Both the position numbers and the translations under genes were made by a program. Under the pieces are notes generated by a model that saw only the letters and a program-made list of their open reading frames with translations, did not search any database and was not told the origin of the DNA. Below are positions 36,165 through 47,341 of a stretch of 64,000 nt of DNA, piece after piece. This DNA is from Eutypella sp. D-1 (lineage: Eukaryota > Ascomycota > Sordariomycetes > Xylariales > Diatrypaceae): positions 124,001-188,000 of the forward strand of contig JAJTTP010000034.1 in NCBI GenBank assembly GCA_023313575.1. Reading direction: 5' to 3'. Every line of letters begins with the position of its first letter. Within the stretch, counting starts at the first letter, position 1.

Positions 36165-38262
36165 ATGTCGTTAACCCTGCCCTCGTTTGCGCCTTTCCCC
36201 GAGGCTCCTTGGCGTGATCACATCGTTCCCCAGGAATGGGAAGCCTGTCTCTCTAGTTGGGTTTCCCTCGCCGAAGCTCATCTGTCTCTACCTGACAGTG
36301 AATTTCTCCGTCTGTCCGCCAACGATGAATCTATCGCATTATTCCTCCCCTCTTTTATGAGAGAGACAGCCTCGTCTGGCCCGGCTGTACTCGGCTCTTC
36401 TCAGTCCGCTGTTGCGCTTCTTCGCCAGTCCTTTCTACTCACTGCCAGGCTTCTACGAATACAGGATACCCCCTCGCCTTTGCTACAGTGGGAGTTCCTC
36501 GCCGACTTCTGTCGCGTGTACTCTAAGATTTATTCCAAAAAGACCACCTCGAGTCTCATCGACGGTCTTTTCAAAAAGCCAAAGGGAACCCCTGAAACCT
36601 CCCTGCAAGCTCTCAAGAAGCAGCTGATCATCAGCCTCGACGGCGGCATCAAAGGCGACCTGGTATTACTAGAGGCCCGACTCAAGCGGCTGAACCATCT
36701 GCTCCACGCCTCTACGGATGCCGCTGCCTTTTTCTTAGCCGGTACGGATTTTCTCGATGGCCTTATTAGTTGCTACAAGGTCATGAACCCGCCCTTGCGG
36801 AGGACGATCATCACGACGACTTATCTATGTCTCATTGGACTGACGGAAGGGGAAAGCCCCAAATTCTCCATTCTCTCCGACCAGCTCTATTCGCTCAAGG
36901 CGGCGGCCGATGCGCATAAAGCTGGCCCCACTAGCGCCAATGATTCCATGGTGCCCGAGCTGGTCACCTCTACCCCTATTCTCAAGCAAATACAACATCG
37001 ACTGGAGATGTCGGGCTCCTCCACCAATAGACTGAAAACTATCATCACGGCTTTAGAAAACTATCGCAAGCCGGGGGGCGGTGTCAGACCGAAGAGACTA
37101 ATCAAGCGGAAGATTGACAAGGGGAAGGGCGTCATGACTGAGGAGGACCAAGATGAGATCCAGGGCCAGATGCATATTCATAGGATGAGCCAGATCTCTC
37201 AGATACACGATTTATTCCCGCACCTAGGTTCTGGTTTCATCTCTAAACTACTGGACGAGTATGGAGATAATAACGAGCAGGTCATTGCGCATATTCTGGA
37301 AGACTCGCTGCCGCCACATCTCGCTAATGCCGACCAAGCGGAGGAACTGTAAGTCCTTGGCACAGGCTGAAGAACATTGACGTTAAAATGTATACTGATT
37401 ATACCACAGATCGCCAGGGGCCTCTCGGCGGAAGAGCCGTGATCTGGCTCCGCGTCCCACGCCACCCCAGCTCCCCGTGCGCCACAACATATACGACGAC
37501 GACGAGCTCGACAATCTGGCCATGGATGTATCTCATCTTCATTTCGGCAAGCGGGATCAAGGCAAGACCGCAGATGACATGCTCAAGGACCGGTCGAACG
37601 CCACGAGCAAAGCGGCGATCCTCTCCGCACTATCCGCATTCGACGCCGACGACGACGAGCGCGACGACACATACGACGCCGCGGACGCGGGCTTCGTAGT
37701 GAACGACGGGCACCCGGAGGACGGCAACGAGGACCAGCAGAAGCGCAAGGACGCGCACGAGGAAATCCTCTTCCGGGCGTACCAATCATCCTCTTCGACG
37801 TTCGCGCGGGACGTCGCCACGCGACGGGGCCAGCCGCGGGCCCGCTTAAAGCAGGAAACGGGGATGACGGACGAGGCCATCGAAGGGTGGGCCGTGATGC
37901 TCGCGCGAAGCCCGCAGCAGCTGAGGCAGCTGGAGATGAAGTACAGCGCGTTCAGCGGCGACCAGCCGGCGCTAGCGTCGACGGCGTGGCGCGCGGGCGC
38001 CGGATCAGGCGCCGAGGACTCGGATGCCGATGGCGGCTCCGGCTCCCGAGGCGGCGGGGGGGCTCCGCGCGGGCGCGGACGTGGTGGCAGGGGAGGTCGC
38101 GGCCGAGGCGGCGGGCGCGGCGGGAATGTAGCGGGTCCCACTGGGGACAAGGATACGGAGCAAGCGCGGCGCCGCAAGGAGGCGAGTAAGGGATCGCGGG
38201 CGAACCATAATCGGCGGGATCAGCGGGCGAAGAAGATGGCTAGAGGTGGGCTCCCTGGCTGA
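36165..38262 (+). CDS. CUE-domain protein, Cue3/ASCC2 homologue
   Basis: Two exons, 36165-37348 and 37410-38262, encode 678 residues. The N-terminal ~300 residues are a helical domain like the ASCC2 N-terminus, containing YSKIYSKKTTSSLIDGLF. A CUE ubiquitin-binding domain follows at about residues 340-392 (IHDLFPHLGSGFISKLLDEY, NEQVIAHILE). After an acidic linker (YDDDELDNLA, DADDDERDDTYD) the C-terminus is Gly/Arg-rich with RGRGRGG-type repeats, ending in a basic tail (KKMARGG). Yeast Cue3 and human ASCC2 act in the RQT/ASCC complex that splits collided, ubiquitinated ribosomes. It shares its promoter region with a ribosomal protein gene, which may be chance. The 61-nt intron lies just after the CUE domain. 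Confidence 0.85.
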
Positions 38263-39262
38263 TCGTGGGGTGGTGGTGGTGGTGTCGCGGCTGGTAGTCG
38301 ATAGATAGATGCGCGGCTGCAATTAAAGTACGGTCCTTGTTTTGGACTGACTGACAGGCTGACGATGGACGCCAATGGTTACACTGCGCCTATATATCGT
38401 AGAACACGATCACCAGATCTCTAGGTATCCCAATGCAGGTACGGTACGCAGAGGCCGGAATCTCGCCAATGAAACAACGTCCATATCTACTTCTTGCGCA
38501 GTGATCCGCCGCGTAACATATATACCCGCGGATTTCCTAGTTTTATTCCGGACATGCCACAGAACTTACGGCCGAAAACATACCCGCCGCCTCGAAAAGA
38601 AAATTGGCCGCGGGCCCGCGCCGTGGTATTATGCCAAGGCCAGGCGACCCCGGACTATACCCACTCAGTCAGCTGCGCCTCCCTTGTTCTGCAGCAACAA
38701 CAACTAAAAAACCCCCCTAAAACCACCGCGAGGTGCATGCACTTTATAGAGAGAGAGACTTTGTTCGGCCCCCCATGTCTACTGTTGCCTGTTGGAGGGG
38801 GAGGGGGAGGGAGGCCTCTCTGGCCGTATTTCTGGCGGGCTATGTGCCTCCCTCCCACTTCCTTTCCTCTCACATTTCCTGAGATCCTATAAATATTTCT
38901 CCCCCTCCCTCCCTGCCTAATTTGTTCTTCCTTCTTTGCTGCCTTATAGTATCCCACCCACCCATTGCCTTACCTTACGTAATCCCGTTCTGTCGTACCT
39001 AAGTCTTCACCATATCATTCCCTGTGTAAGTCATCCTTGGCTCGGGGAGGAGGCGGCGCCGGCCTGCAGCTTGCTACTGCTGATGATGAGCTGACGCGAG
39101 TCGATGGGGTCCTAGCAACTCCAAGGCTCTTCGCTCTTTACCTTTGCTTTACCTAATTAAAGCAGCGCCCCATCGTTTCCCATTCCCTCGCTAGCTAGCT
39201 AGTCAGCCGGCCGCTCGGTGCCTTGAAAGCCTGGTAAAAGGGTGGATAAGGAGAAGTAGGCC
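38263..39262. other. Promoter and leader region of the zinc-finger/protease gene
   Basis: 1 kb without a supported ORF. The last 350 bases are C/T-rich with TTACC and GCTAGCTAGCTAG elements, typical of a long 5' leader. Confidence 0.55.
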
Positions 39263-42200
39263 ATGCCTACCGCAGAGCGGCCCGCTTTCGCGTACGCTCC
39301 CGCTGCCGCCGCCTCGTCGTGGGCTACCCTGAAGCAGCAGGGAGCGATCGCGAGCGCAAAAGCAGCGCCTCGCAGAAACCACGCTGGAGCGTTGCCGGCG
39401 CCGCCGGCGACAAGCGCCGAACCTGACCACCGCCGTCCGGGAAAGCCTTATCCGAATCTGAGCACCTACCTCCATCGGCAGCGGCAGGCGTCGGCGTCGG
39501 CGGCGCCGCCGACGCCCGCTCTCTTCGATTTCGAGCGGTACTGCGACCTGGGGCTTATGCCGCTGAACCCGCAGATGCAGCTGCCGAGCCCGGACTACGC
39601 CTCCATCTACAGCGGTGGAGGCAGCGGAAGCAGCGTTAGCGGTAGTGGTGGCGGTGGCGGCGAGGGGATCAAGCCGGCTCTTCTACCCTTCGATGGTGGG
39701 ATTCATGACTTCTACGACCTGATGCTGGGCCCGCTCAGCAGCGCGGGCTCGGCGGCGGCGAGCTGTTCGCCGCCGGAATCCACGGTGTCGGGGACGCTGT
39801 CGGTGCCCCAAACGGTTGACGGCGCGTCCGTGACGGAGATGTCCGGGCCGCTGCACCACGGCGAGGGGGCGTGGTCGGCGTCGCCTAGCCCACTGCACCA
39901 GAGCGCGGTGCCGGCGGCGGCGGAGGCCGAAGAGGAGTCGGGAGGCGGGAAGGGGGGCGAGTACGTATGTCTAGTGTCGCGATGCGAGGCGCAGTTCAAG
40001 CGGGTAGAGGACCTGGCGCTGCACGCGCGGACGGCGCACCAACACGTGTGTCTGTGGGGCGACCGCGGGCCCTGCGAGAGTCCCGGCTTCGCGACCCGCG
40101 ACGAGCTCAACTGGCATGTCAAGCGCGAGCACCTGCTCGTCTGTCCCGTGCTCGGATGTCGGGAGGGTGCGTTCCCGAGTCCCGAGGTCGTGGATTGTCA
40201 TCTTAAGTACGTGCATGGCGCGTCGTCGAAGGAGGAGGATGACGGCTCGCGTTCAGGAGGTCTTCTCCCTCCCGTCGAGTCCGCTTCGCCGACCACCCCG
40301 ACATCTGCCCCGGGCTCCGCCGCGAGGGCGAAGAAATTGGGCAAGAGGCCTGAGTCGGTGGATGTGGATGACCGGATCTCGAAGATCAGTGTGTCTATGG
40401 GGGCGTCTAAGAAGCGGTGCAGAGAGCAGATGGGAGCGGTGCTCGCGAAGAGGATGAAAAGGACGAACAGTAAGTTCAGGGAAAGCGGGACCGGTCGCCT
40501 TGTAAGAAACATAGCTAATCAACATTCCACGAACCAAGGCGGCGGCAGCCTACTACCCGCGGACGCAGAAAGCGGCTCGAGCCAGATGTCGAGGATAGAA
40601 ACCTCGAACTTCCCGGCCATTTGGGAGCACGGCGTGCTGCCCTTCCTAGTCGAGTTCATGCCCGGATGGTGCGGCCCGCGCGGCCCCTCCAGCCACATAA
40701 TCAGCGTCGTGCGCGGGAGGAAGCCCGGCACGCGGCGCATCTGCATCATGACGAGGAGCGAGCTCTCCCGGGCGCGGAGGGTGACGATCGCCTGGCACGT
40801 GCGAGATCTGCTCCCGCAGGTCCTGCGGAACACCGTGACCTTCGTGTTCACGACGGGGGAGATCGAGCGTCTGTGGGCGCGGGGTCTCAGCAAGGAGATG
40901 TCCGATGAGGTGTGCGAGCCCCGGAACCCGTTCTGTTACCTCAGCCCGCGCATGGGCGACAGCATCGGCGTGACGCTGTACGAGGGCGACGGGATCACCG
41001 CGACGCTGGGCCCGTGCCTCGCCATCGGCGACGGCAGCTACTGGCTGGCGAACTTCCACCCTTTCGTGGAGGCGTACCAGGGGCTCGCGCCGGATGTCGT
41101 CCAGCATCCGTCGCCGGACGACCGGTCACGATGTCTCCGGGAGCACCACGATGTTCTGAATAGCGTGGCGGATGATGACTTCGACCTGGGGAAGCTGACC
41201 GCTACGTCCGGGTACGACTTAAAGACCACCAGGGTGACGCACGAGCCCTACTGGGGGGACTGCGACAAGGAGCCTCCTCTCGTGGTGACGGACTGGTCAC
41301 TGATCTCGGCGCGCAGCAGACAGGCGAACGTGCTGCGCCGATTCCCGTCCTCCACGAACCCGAGGCAGGAAAGTCCAGTGACGGCCATGAGCGCCGTGAT
41401 GCCCGGCGCGCTCGTGTGCTCGACGGGGCGCACGTCGGGCCACCAGCGCGGGCAGGTCTGCGAGGTCCCCGCGTACGTGTCCGGATCGCAGACGGGCAAC
41501 ACCACGGGGCGGGCGACGCGGGAGTGGTTCGTCGAGGAGCTGGCGGACTCCGACGACGAGGATGCCTGGATCCGCGGCGGCATCGGCGTGCAGGGCGACA
41601 GCGGCGCGGCTGTCGTGGACTGCGAGACCAACGCGCTCGTGGGCCAGGTCTGGGGTCGCAATAAGTATTACGGGCCCGGACCCCGGCAGAGCTTCTTCAC
41701 GCCGATTCTGGACGTCGTCGACGACGTGCAGGAGAAGTGTGGGGAGCAGACCCGTCCCCAGCTGCCGCAGTACGACGAACGCCGCGACGAGGGGCACCGG
41801 TGGCCCGAATACCCGGTGTGCCGCCGCTGTTTCGACGCGCGTGAGTACCTCAACAGTCGCCGCAGCTCGCGGGCGACGCTCTTGTCCATGATCGCCTCCG
41901 ACGGCGACGGTGACGGCAACGGGGGTAGAGACCACGACCTCACGTCGATCTCGGAGCTGGCGACGCCGCAGTCGCACGTGAAGACGCCGAGGGACACCTC
42001 GCACCTGTCGTTCACGAACCCCTTCTCGCCGGCCTCCTTGGGCGGCGGCGCCATCTCTCCCATGCCCATTCACACTTTCCCCGGCCCCCTCGCGGCCAAA
42101 TCTCCGGAGCTCAGTTTTGCCGCCGCGCCTCTGCGCAATCCGTACGCGCCGGAAATAGACGATGCCGATTTGTGTGATCCGGAACCCTCCGCCGAGATGG

Positions 42201-42292
42201 ACTCTTCGCTTGGTAAACGGTCACGTTCAGGAGTGGCCTCGCTCGGCCCGCGAGACGTCCCCGACTCGGAAAAGCGTCGGAGGATGTGGTAG
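39263..42292 (+). CDS. C2H2 zinc-finger protein fused to a trypsin-like serine protease domain
   Basis: The frame is open for 1009 residues, but 40470-40538 (GTAAGT, GCTAATC branch, CCAAG; 69 nt) looks like a frame-preserving intron, giving 986 residues. Residues 1-230 are low complexity (Ala/Ser/Pro/Gly). C2H2-type fingers lie at about 234-320: CLVSRC..H..H, then CLWGDRGPC..H..H and CPVLGC..H..H. The DNA-binding-like part ends in basic stretches (KKLGKRPE, KRMKRTN). The C-terminal ~450 residues look like a chymotrypsin-fold domain with a candidate triad: H599 in ANFHPF, D677 in VTDWSLI and S780 in QGDSGAAV (unspliced numbering). A helical tail ends KRRRMW, a possible NLS. Substrate and role are unknown. 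Fingers plus basic patches suggest a nuclear protein with protease activity, but this is inference. Confidence 0.72.
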   Translation: MPTAERPAFAYAPAAAASSWATLKQQGAIASAKAAPRRNHAGALPAPPATSAEPDHRRPGKPYPNLSTYLHRQRQASASAAPPTPALFDFERYCDLGLMPLNPQMQLPSPDYASIYSGGGSGSSVSGSGGGGGEGIKPALLPFDGGIHDFYDLMLGPLSSAGSAAASCSPPESTVSGTLSVPQTVDGASVTEMSGPLHHGEGAWSASPSPLHQSAVPAAAEAEEESGGGKGGEYVCLVSRCEAQFKRVEDLALHARTAHQHVCLWGDRGPCESPGFATRDELNWHVKREHLLVCPVLGCREGAFPSPEVVDCHLKYVHGASSKEEDDGSRSGGLLPPVESASPTTPTSAPGSAARAKKLGKRPESVDVDDRISKISVSMGASKKRCREQMGAVLAKRMKRTNSKFRESGTGRLVRNIANQHSTNQGGGSLLPADAESGSSQMSRIETSNFPAIWEHGVLPFLVEFMPGWCGPRGPSSHIISVVRGRKPGTRRICIMTRSELSRARRVTIAWHVRDLLPQVLRNTVTFVFTTGEIERLWARGLSKEMSDEVCEPRNPFCYLSPRMGDSIGVTLYEGDGITATLGPCLAIGDGSYWLANFHPFVEAYQGLAPDVVQHPSPDDRSRCLREHHDVLNSVADDDFDLGKLTATSGYDLKTTRVTHEPYWGDCDKEPPLVVTDWSLISARSRQANVLRRFPSSTNPRQESPVTAMSAVMPGALVCSTGRTSGHQRGQVCEVPAYVSGSQTGNTTGRATREWFVEELADSDDEDAWIRGGIGVQGDSGAAVVDCETNALVGQVWGRNKYYGPGPRQSFFTPILDVVDDVQEKCGEQTRPQLPQYDERRDEGHRWPEYPVCRRCFDAREYLNSRRSSRATLLSMIASDGDGDGNGGRDHDLTSISELATPQSHVKTPRDTSHLSFTNPFSPASLGGGAISPMPIHTFPGPLAAKSPELSFAAAPLRNPYAPEIDDADLCDPEPSAEMDSSLGKRSRSGVASLGPRDVPDSEKRRRMW
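40470..40538 (+). other. Probable frame-preserving intron in the zinc-finger/protease gene
   Basis: Consensus donor GTAAGT, branch-like GCTAATC and acceptor CCAAG, 69 nt with no in-frame stop. Removal joins ..KRTN to SGGSLL.. between the finger region and the protease domain; retention adds 23 residues. Confidence 0.55.
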
Positions 42293-42840
42293 GCCATCGG
42301 GATGTATCGTCAAGTATCAACTACGCTGATGGGACCATTGGGATTTTGCCTGTTTAAGAGGCTCAAGAATTAATCATACAATTTGCTATTCGATTCTAGA
42401 TATAAGCACCAATTTGGCCTGTGCTAGTTTAGGGAGGTCGGGGTTTTAATTAGTTGGATACCATGTTGCTGTTTTTTAAATTGGGATTATAGGTTCATGA
42501 GCGCCGGCACTAAGCCACCGCCATCTCCTTATTTTGAGAGTATAAGTTCATAGAGCTTCAATGAATGTTGTTGGCATGGCTTGAGCGATCACCGATGTTA
42601 ATGGGCTCTATAATGGCATCGGCCACTACGAGCGAGCCGTACGCTAACGTTTTAGGTCTTAAAGGGTAGATCGATCTGTACGCGGCACAGTGGGTTATCT
42701 CGAATACAGCAATTGGCGAGCATGATGCGTTGAGCAAAAAATTCCGATGGTGCTCGGGGGTTCAGATGGTCTATGGTGGTAGCCTGGTGCTGTCTCCGAC
42801 TCGTCTCGGAGCTTTCACTCAGGGTACCCACAGTGATGAA
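42293..42840. other. Intergenic region, no gene seen
   Basis: About 550 bases, AT-rich near the zinc-finger/protease stop. No ORF supported. Confidence 0.55.
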
Positions 42841-42848
42841 TATAAGAG
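42841..42848 (+). promoter_or_regulatory. TATA-like element of the DJ-1/PfpI gene
   Basis: TATAAGAG 94 bases upstream of the first ATG at 42935. Confidence 0.4.
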
Positions 42849-42934
42849 GGCATCTCTGCTCTGTAACTCACAATCCTAAACTCTAGCAAGCCAACCAGCG
42901 GTAATAGCAGACATATCATTACTCAACTCGATTC

Positions 42935-43771
42935 ATGCATCACAACATGGCGAAGTCTTTCGATCTCAAGAAGCCAGACCGGTTGGTCCACGTCGGGGTG
43001 ATCCTACCTAACGAGTCCGTAGTGACACTGCGTTCCTGATTTAAGAAGCATCTATTGACTATCATCACAGCATGACGGAAGTTCTAGATGTCGCGCCCAT
43101 CGACGCGATATACTCTTTGAGCAAAGAGGCCATGGCTTTTTTCGGAGCATTGGACTTCATCCCCCCTCACATCAGGGACCAGGCGATCGATCTCAAGATG
43201 CACTGGGTCTCTGAGACAGGCAAGGATCCGATCCGCCTGACGGGCGGCATGAGGATCCTACCCACGGTAAGCATTGAAGCGAAAGATGGTCCATTGCAAG
43301 AAAGATTGTTTTTCGTCTACTAAGGCGAGGGAAACGCAAAACCGATAGGACTCCTACGAAACCTGCCCTCCTCTCGACATCGTGCTCATGGGCGCGCACA
43401 CCGCGCAGTACAAGCCCAGCGAGGCGGATCTGGCGTTCATCCGCAAGAGCTACGAGGACTGCTCGGCGTTCCTGACGATCTGCGGCGGGATGATGACGCC
43501 GCTGCAGGCGGGGATCTTCGAGGGCAAGGCCGCGACGGCGCCCCGGATCATGATCGAGACGCTCCGCGGACAGAGCCCCGGCGTTGACTGGCAGGAGAAG
43601 CGCTGGGTGCACGACGGTAAGCTCTGGAGCAGCGGCACGCTCCTGAACGGCCTCGATCTCATGTACGCATTCTGTAACGAGACCTGGGGAGGGGAGGGGT
43701 CGTTGGTCGAGTTCCTCATGAACCTCAACTCGTGGCCCAGAAGGGATGTCGATTACCGGGACGGCCCCTGA
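42935..43771 (+). CDS. DJ-1/PfpI family protein
   Basis: Three exons, modelled as 42935-43014, 43071-43266 and 43349-43771, giving 232 residues (or start at the in-frame ATG 42947). The first donor (GTCCGT at 43015) is unusual, but it is the only choice that joins strand 1 (RLVHVGVILPN) in frame to MTEVLDVAPIDAIYSL. The fold is the glutamine-amidotransferase-like DJ-1/PfpI fold: PPLDIVLMGAH, then the nucleophile elbow LTICGG with a cysteine near residue 137. Relatives include isonitrile hydratases, glyoxalase III and chaperone-like deglycases; the activity cannot be chosen from sequence. It converges on the second P450 with only 224 bases between stops. Confidence 0.78.
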
Positions 43772-43995
43772 GCCGCCGCCACGTTTTGAGTGCAAGAAAG
43801 CTCGACGCACCAAATCGATTGATAGTCTGACAGATAAGACTGAGGAACCAATCCGCTCTTAAATACATTAGGTATTCCCAAAAGTTGAATCCACTCAACA
43901 TGGCCGTGTTAAACGATGCACATATGCGCATTGTGAAATTACCTCCTATTAGCTGTACGGTCATAAAGTCATGAATTACGATAATATCAACTCCA

Positions 43996-45940
43996 TTACG
44001 ATATCTTGGACAGCGAGACAAAACAGTTTACCGGGCATGTCGTGATATGGTCCACGGCATCATGACTGGCGAGATCGCCCGAGAGCTGATGGAATTCAAA
44101 GCTCCATACAAGCAGCGTCAGGACAATACGTAGTTCCAGGTACGCCAGGCGCTTTCCGAAACATCCCCTGGGGCCGTAACTAAAGGCCATCATGGGACCT
44201 GACCGGGGGTCGTAGACCTCCCGACCCTGCTCGTCTGTGGTGAGCCACCGTTCGGGCTTGAACAGATGTATATCCTCCGGGTTCCAGGTGCCACGCTGAT
44301 GCTTTTCCCGCGATGTGTCGCTCCGGAGATGGCCGGGGATGGGTATGCTCGGTAGTTTGAAGTCCGGGCCATTCATAATGAGAACGACATCAGTGCCTTT
44401 GGGCACCTTATGGCCGAGGACGACGGTATCCACAGTGGCCCGCCTACTCGTACCGGCGAGAGGCGGGTTGAAACGCAGATTTTCTTCCATGAACGCCTCT
44501 AGATACGGCACGGTCGTCTTGGTTATTTCGGCGACTGAGGGCTGTCGCTTTTCGTCGTGCGCCGCGGCATGAGTTGAGCGGAGAGCGGCACGTAATCTGC
44601 CTTGCGCTCTCTGGTCATCGGCGAGCAACTTTATCATCCCTGCAAGAAGAATCCTGGTCAGCCATCTTGCCGTTGCCCTCCCCTGAACTGGAGAAGAAAT
44701 CATTTGAAGATCCGCATTAGGATTTGGGAGGTCTACACATACATCTTAGAGCAGATGAGCTCGTATCGTGACCAGCGACGATATATCCGAACAACTGAAC
44801 CATTGTTAGCCTGGTATCTCTTGAACCGCACACGCGGGCACTCACTTCATCATGTAACCTGCTGGAGTGGAAGACGGGCTGCCGACCGGCCTTCTCGGCC
44901 GCGTTAATCTCCCGCTGGAGAATGTGGTCCATTGCAGACCGCGTGCTGCTGTCACCATTCTGAAATCGTGCAAGTGCCTTCTCGATCTCGTCATATATGA
45001 ACTTATCCTTGATCGCGATGGCTTTGGAAAGCGCCGGGTTGGTAAGGAGTTGCCAGCGATGATTGAGCAGTGGAGACCTAGACTTGAATTGCTCGCCAAT
45101 GTGATCACAGAGGAACTCAATGGCCGCGACCTCCGGAACGCTGGGAAGACGCGAGAACGCGACCGACCCATCGACATTGAGCCGGGTCTCGCCAGGGGTT
45201 GTCTTGATTAGAGAGTCTAGCTGATGCTTCACGGTGCTAAAGTCATCATCAACGCCAAAGGCGGCTGCATTGATGATGTCGATCGCCACGTCGAAGATGT
45301 CTAGATTGGCGTCAAACGGGCGGCGATCGGCCAGCGTTGTCTTCAGAGCCCACAAGTCCACGAGGTGGGTCGCCTTGGTGTAGATCTCCCGAGCGGACAC
45401 CTATGAATGTCCCGAGCTTAGTCGCGAGGTTCCTCTGGGTTAAGGGCAGCGCAGACATACATCATTCAGGAAGCTTGGCGACATCAAGTCCTTCACAAGT
45501 TCCTTGTTTCCCTTGAACCGCGGGTCGTGGGTCATCATGGCAATGTGATGATCCCCTACAGTCCCCTGGAAGATAGCGGCAGTCATGGGGCTGCGATCGA
45601 ATTCCTTCGTGCGCCGTAGCAGGATGTCCTGCGACTCCTGGAAGTCGGAGATAATGATGGAGGGTTTCTTGAAGGGGCGCGGCCAAAACTGCGTAATGGC
45701 CGAATTGTGTCGTATCGGATGCTCCGTGAGCCATGGCCGGATCCGTTTATTCTTCCGAACATACGCAATCATATCGGGCAAGCTCCCGAGCAGGCTTCTC
45801 GCTGCGCCCTCATCGTAGGGAATGCCCGGTATGGGTTTAGGGAGTGCCCAGCGGTAGGCCAGATACAGTAGAAGGGTGGTAATGATAGCGAGGTACGAGA
45901 TGCGTAACACGCTCCACCCACTGTCTTCCTCTAAAGACAT
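43996..45940 (-). CDS. Cytochrome P450 monooxygenase (second of two)
   Basis: Four exons on the minus strand (45940-45461, 45400-44846, 44794-44743, 44639-43996) encode 576 residues. The start is taken at MSLEEDSGWS; the frame is open further upstream but without another ATG. One membrane anchor (YLAIITTLLLYLAYRWALP) is followed by KPIPGIPYDE. The I-helix motif AGHDTSS is in the 52-nt third exon, the K-helix ExxR is ENLR, the PERF-type motif is PERW and the haem loop is FSYGPRGCFG. The intron 44795-44845 (51 nt, GTGAGT..TTCAG) keeps frame and contains no stop. The third intron restores SSALRW, conserved after the I-helix. It is only distantly like the P450 at 26.9 kb, so not a recent tandem copy. 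Confidence 0.9.
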
Positions 45941-47232
45941 TTTCGAAAGTCGCGAAGCAGAAAGGCTTAGCGATGAGAGCTTCGACAAGAGACTTCGATG
46001 TTGGGCTTGAGTGTGTAGGTCAAGATAGAGGAAGCCATCGGATGAGACGGGGGAGAGACTAGCTCACTTAGTAATATTTTGGTGGTGTCTCACATTTAAT
46101 CTGCAAACATTTGTAGGTCAAAGCTAGGCTAACGAACCTGCTAACGAAACATTCGCTCCAAGTAAGTAATCAGAGCTCCCGTCCGAAGCGTCGGATCCGA
46201 AGCTAAACCATGATATTTAACTCTGGGGGGCTATCTTGGCTTGATGCCAAGTGGATACCGATGGCGTGGAAAGGGGTCATGGTTGGGATTCCAGAAATCA
46301 GACCCAGGCACCCAGCAACCCAGGTACATGACCCATGGCTGTGGAGGTCAGGGTATCAGCCGAGGAACTGATGATGACACGCCCGCTACGGAATGATACC
46401 TGATCAATTACGTAGGTAACTGGCTTCCAGAAGCCATTAGCTTGATGACTGGTTCAGCCCCAGGCAACAGGTTTTCACGAGAAGCCACCCCGAGAGCTCA
46501 CTGTTTCACTCCCCTTATTAGCTCCTGTCCCTTGTCAGGTCATCGGTCAGTAGACACCGACTGGATGGCTCGGAGACATTTTATGCATGTGAAGTACCGC
46601 AAATAAATCGGTAACGACTTAACGACCAATCATAAGTCAACTAATGCAGGGAGTACATAAATATTAAGGCAACCCCTACACTCCTCATCCTTCAGTCTTA
46701 CTGTTTAAATACAATGATCTTGCATTCTGGCGTTCCAACTCGGAAAGGACCTTCAATTAGCTGTGTAGCATGCTCATTTATCTCTGTCCTCTCTCTCTCT
46801 GTATGGGATTTTCCTCTATATCCATTAACAGTTAAGGACCAGGCCCCGTTACTTTAGTAGTATGCCCTAATTTGAAATCCGTCATAATCTCCGATACTAG
46901 TAAAATCACCTACCTAGGATATCTTAGGTATTTCGGTAACCTCCGCTTACATATGCAGTGGAACCGTGCCAAGTCAATCATTAACGATGATCTCGGTTTA
47001 CGGGGGTACGAATTCCGTACGTGTACACCGATAAATATTTAAGCCATTGCTGAACCGGAAACGGTAAAAAGGGATTGGATAGAAACCGGGGTGGAGAATG
47101 GCTGACCTGACTCAGCGTCTACGAGAAAAAAAACTTAGAGAGTGTCCGTGATTAATTGATACGGACCAGGGACATATGTCGAAGAGGTTCCATGGAAGTT
47201 TTTTTTTAAAAAAAAAATAAAGATCCAAATGG
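45941..47232. other. Intergenic region, about 1.3 kb, no gene seen
   Basis: No ORF of coding character. A/T-rich parts and some CC/GG-rich stretches. It ends at the tRNA gene. Confidence 0.55.
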
Positions 47233-47238
47233 AAAAAA
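47233..47238 (-). terminator. RNA polymerase III terminator of tRNA-Glu
   Basis: T6 on the minus strand, 11 bases after the tRNA 3' end. Confidence 0.7.
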
Positions 47239-47249
47239 CTTATAAACTC

Positions 47250-47341
47250 TCCGAATCGGGGAATCGAACCCCGGGCTACCCGGCACGCATCAAACGGTAT
47301 TTAATGAGAGCGGATAATGTTAGCCACTACACCAATTCGGA
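47250..47341 (-). tRNA. tRNA-Glu (anticodon CTC) with a 21-nt intron
   Basis: The minus strand folds as a full cloverleaf. The acceptor TCCGAAT pairs perfectly with ATTCGGA. The D-arm is GTGT..ACAT with GTAGTGG in the loop. The anticodon stem ATCCG pairs with CGGGT. The T-arm is CGGGG TTCGATT CCCCG. The loop reads C-T-CTC-A, so the anticodon is CTC (complement of 47306-47308). A 21-nt intron lies one base 3' of the anticodon (complement of 47284-47304), the canonical position. The variable loop has four bases. The mature body is about 71 nt before CCA addition. Confidence 0.93.

Noticed and set aside
41297..42073. 258-residue antisense frame over the zinc-finger/protease gene
   Set aside because: GC-rich third positions of the sense gene keep the reverse frame open. 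Arg/Val/Ala-rich composition without domain.
26941..45940. Secondary-metabolite cluster based on two P450 genes, GH5 and DJ-1
   Set aside because: No backbone enzyme (PKS, NRPS, terpene cyclase, DMATS). Ribosomal protein, nucleoporin and CUE3-like genes lie between the P450s.
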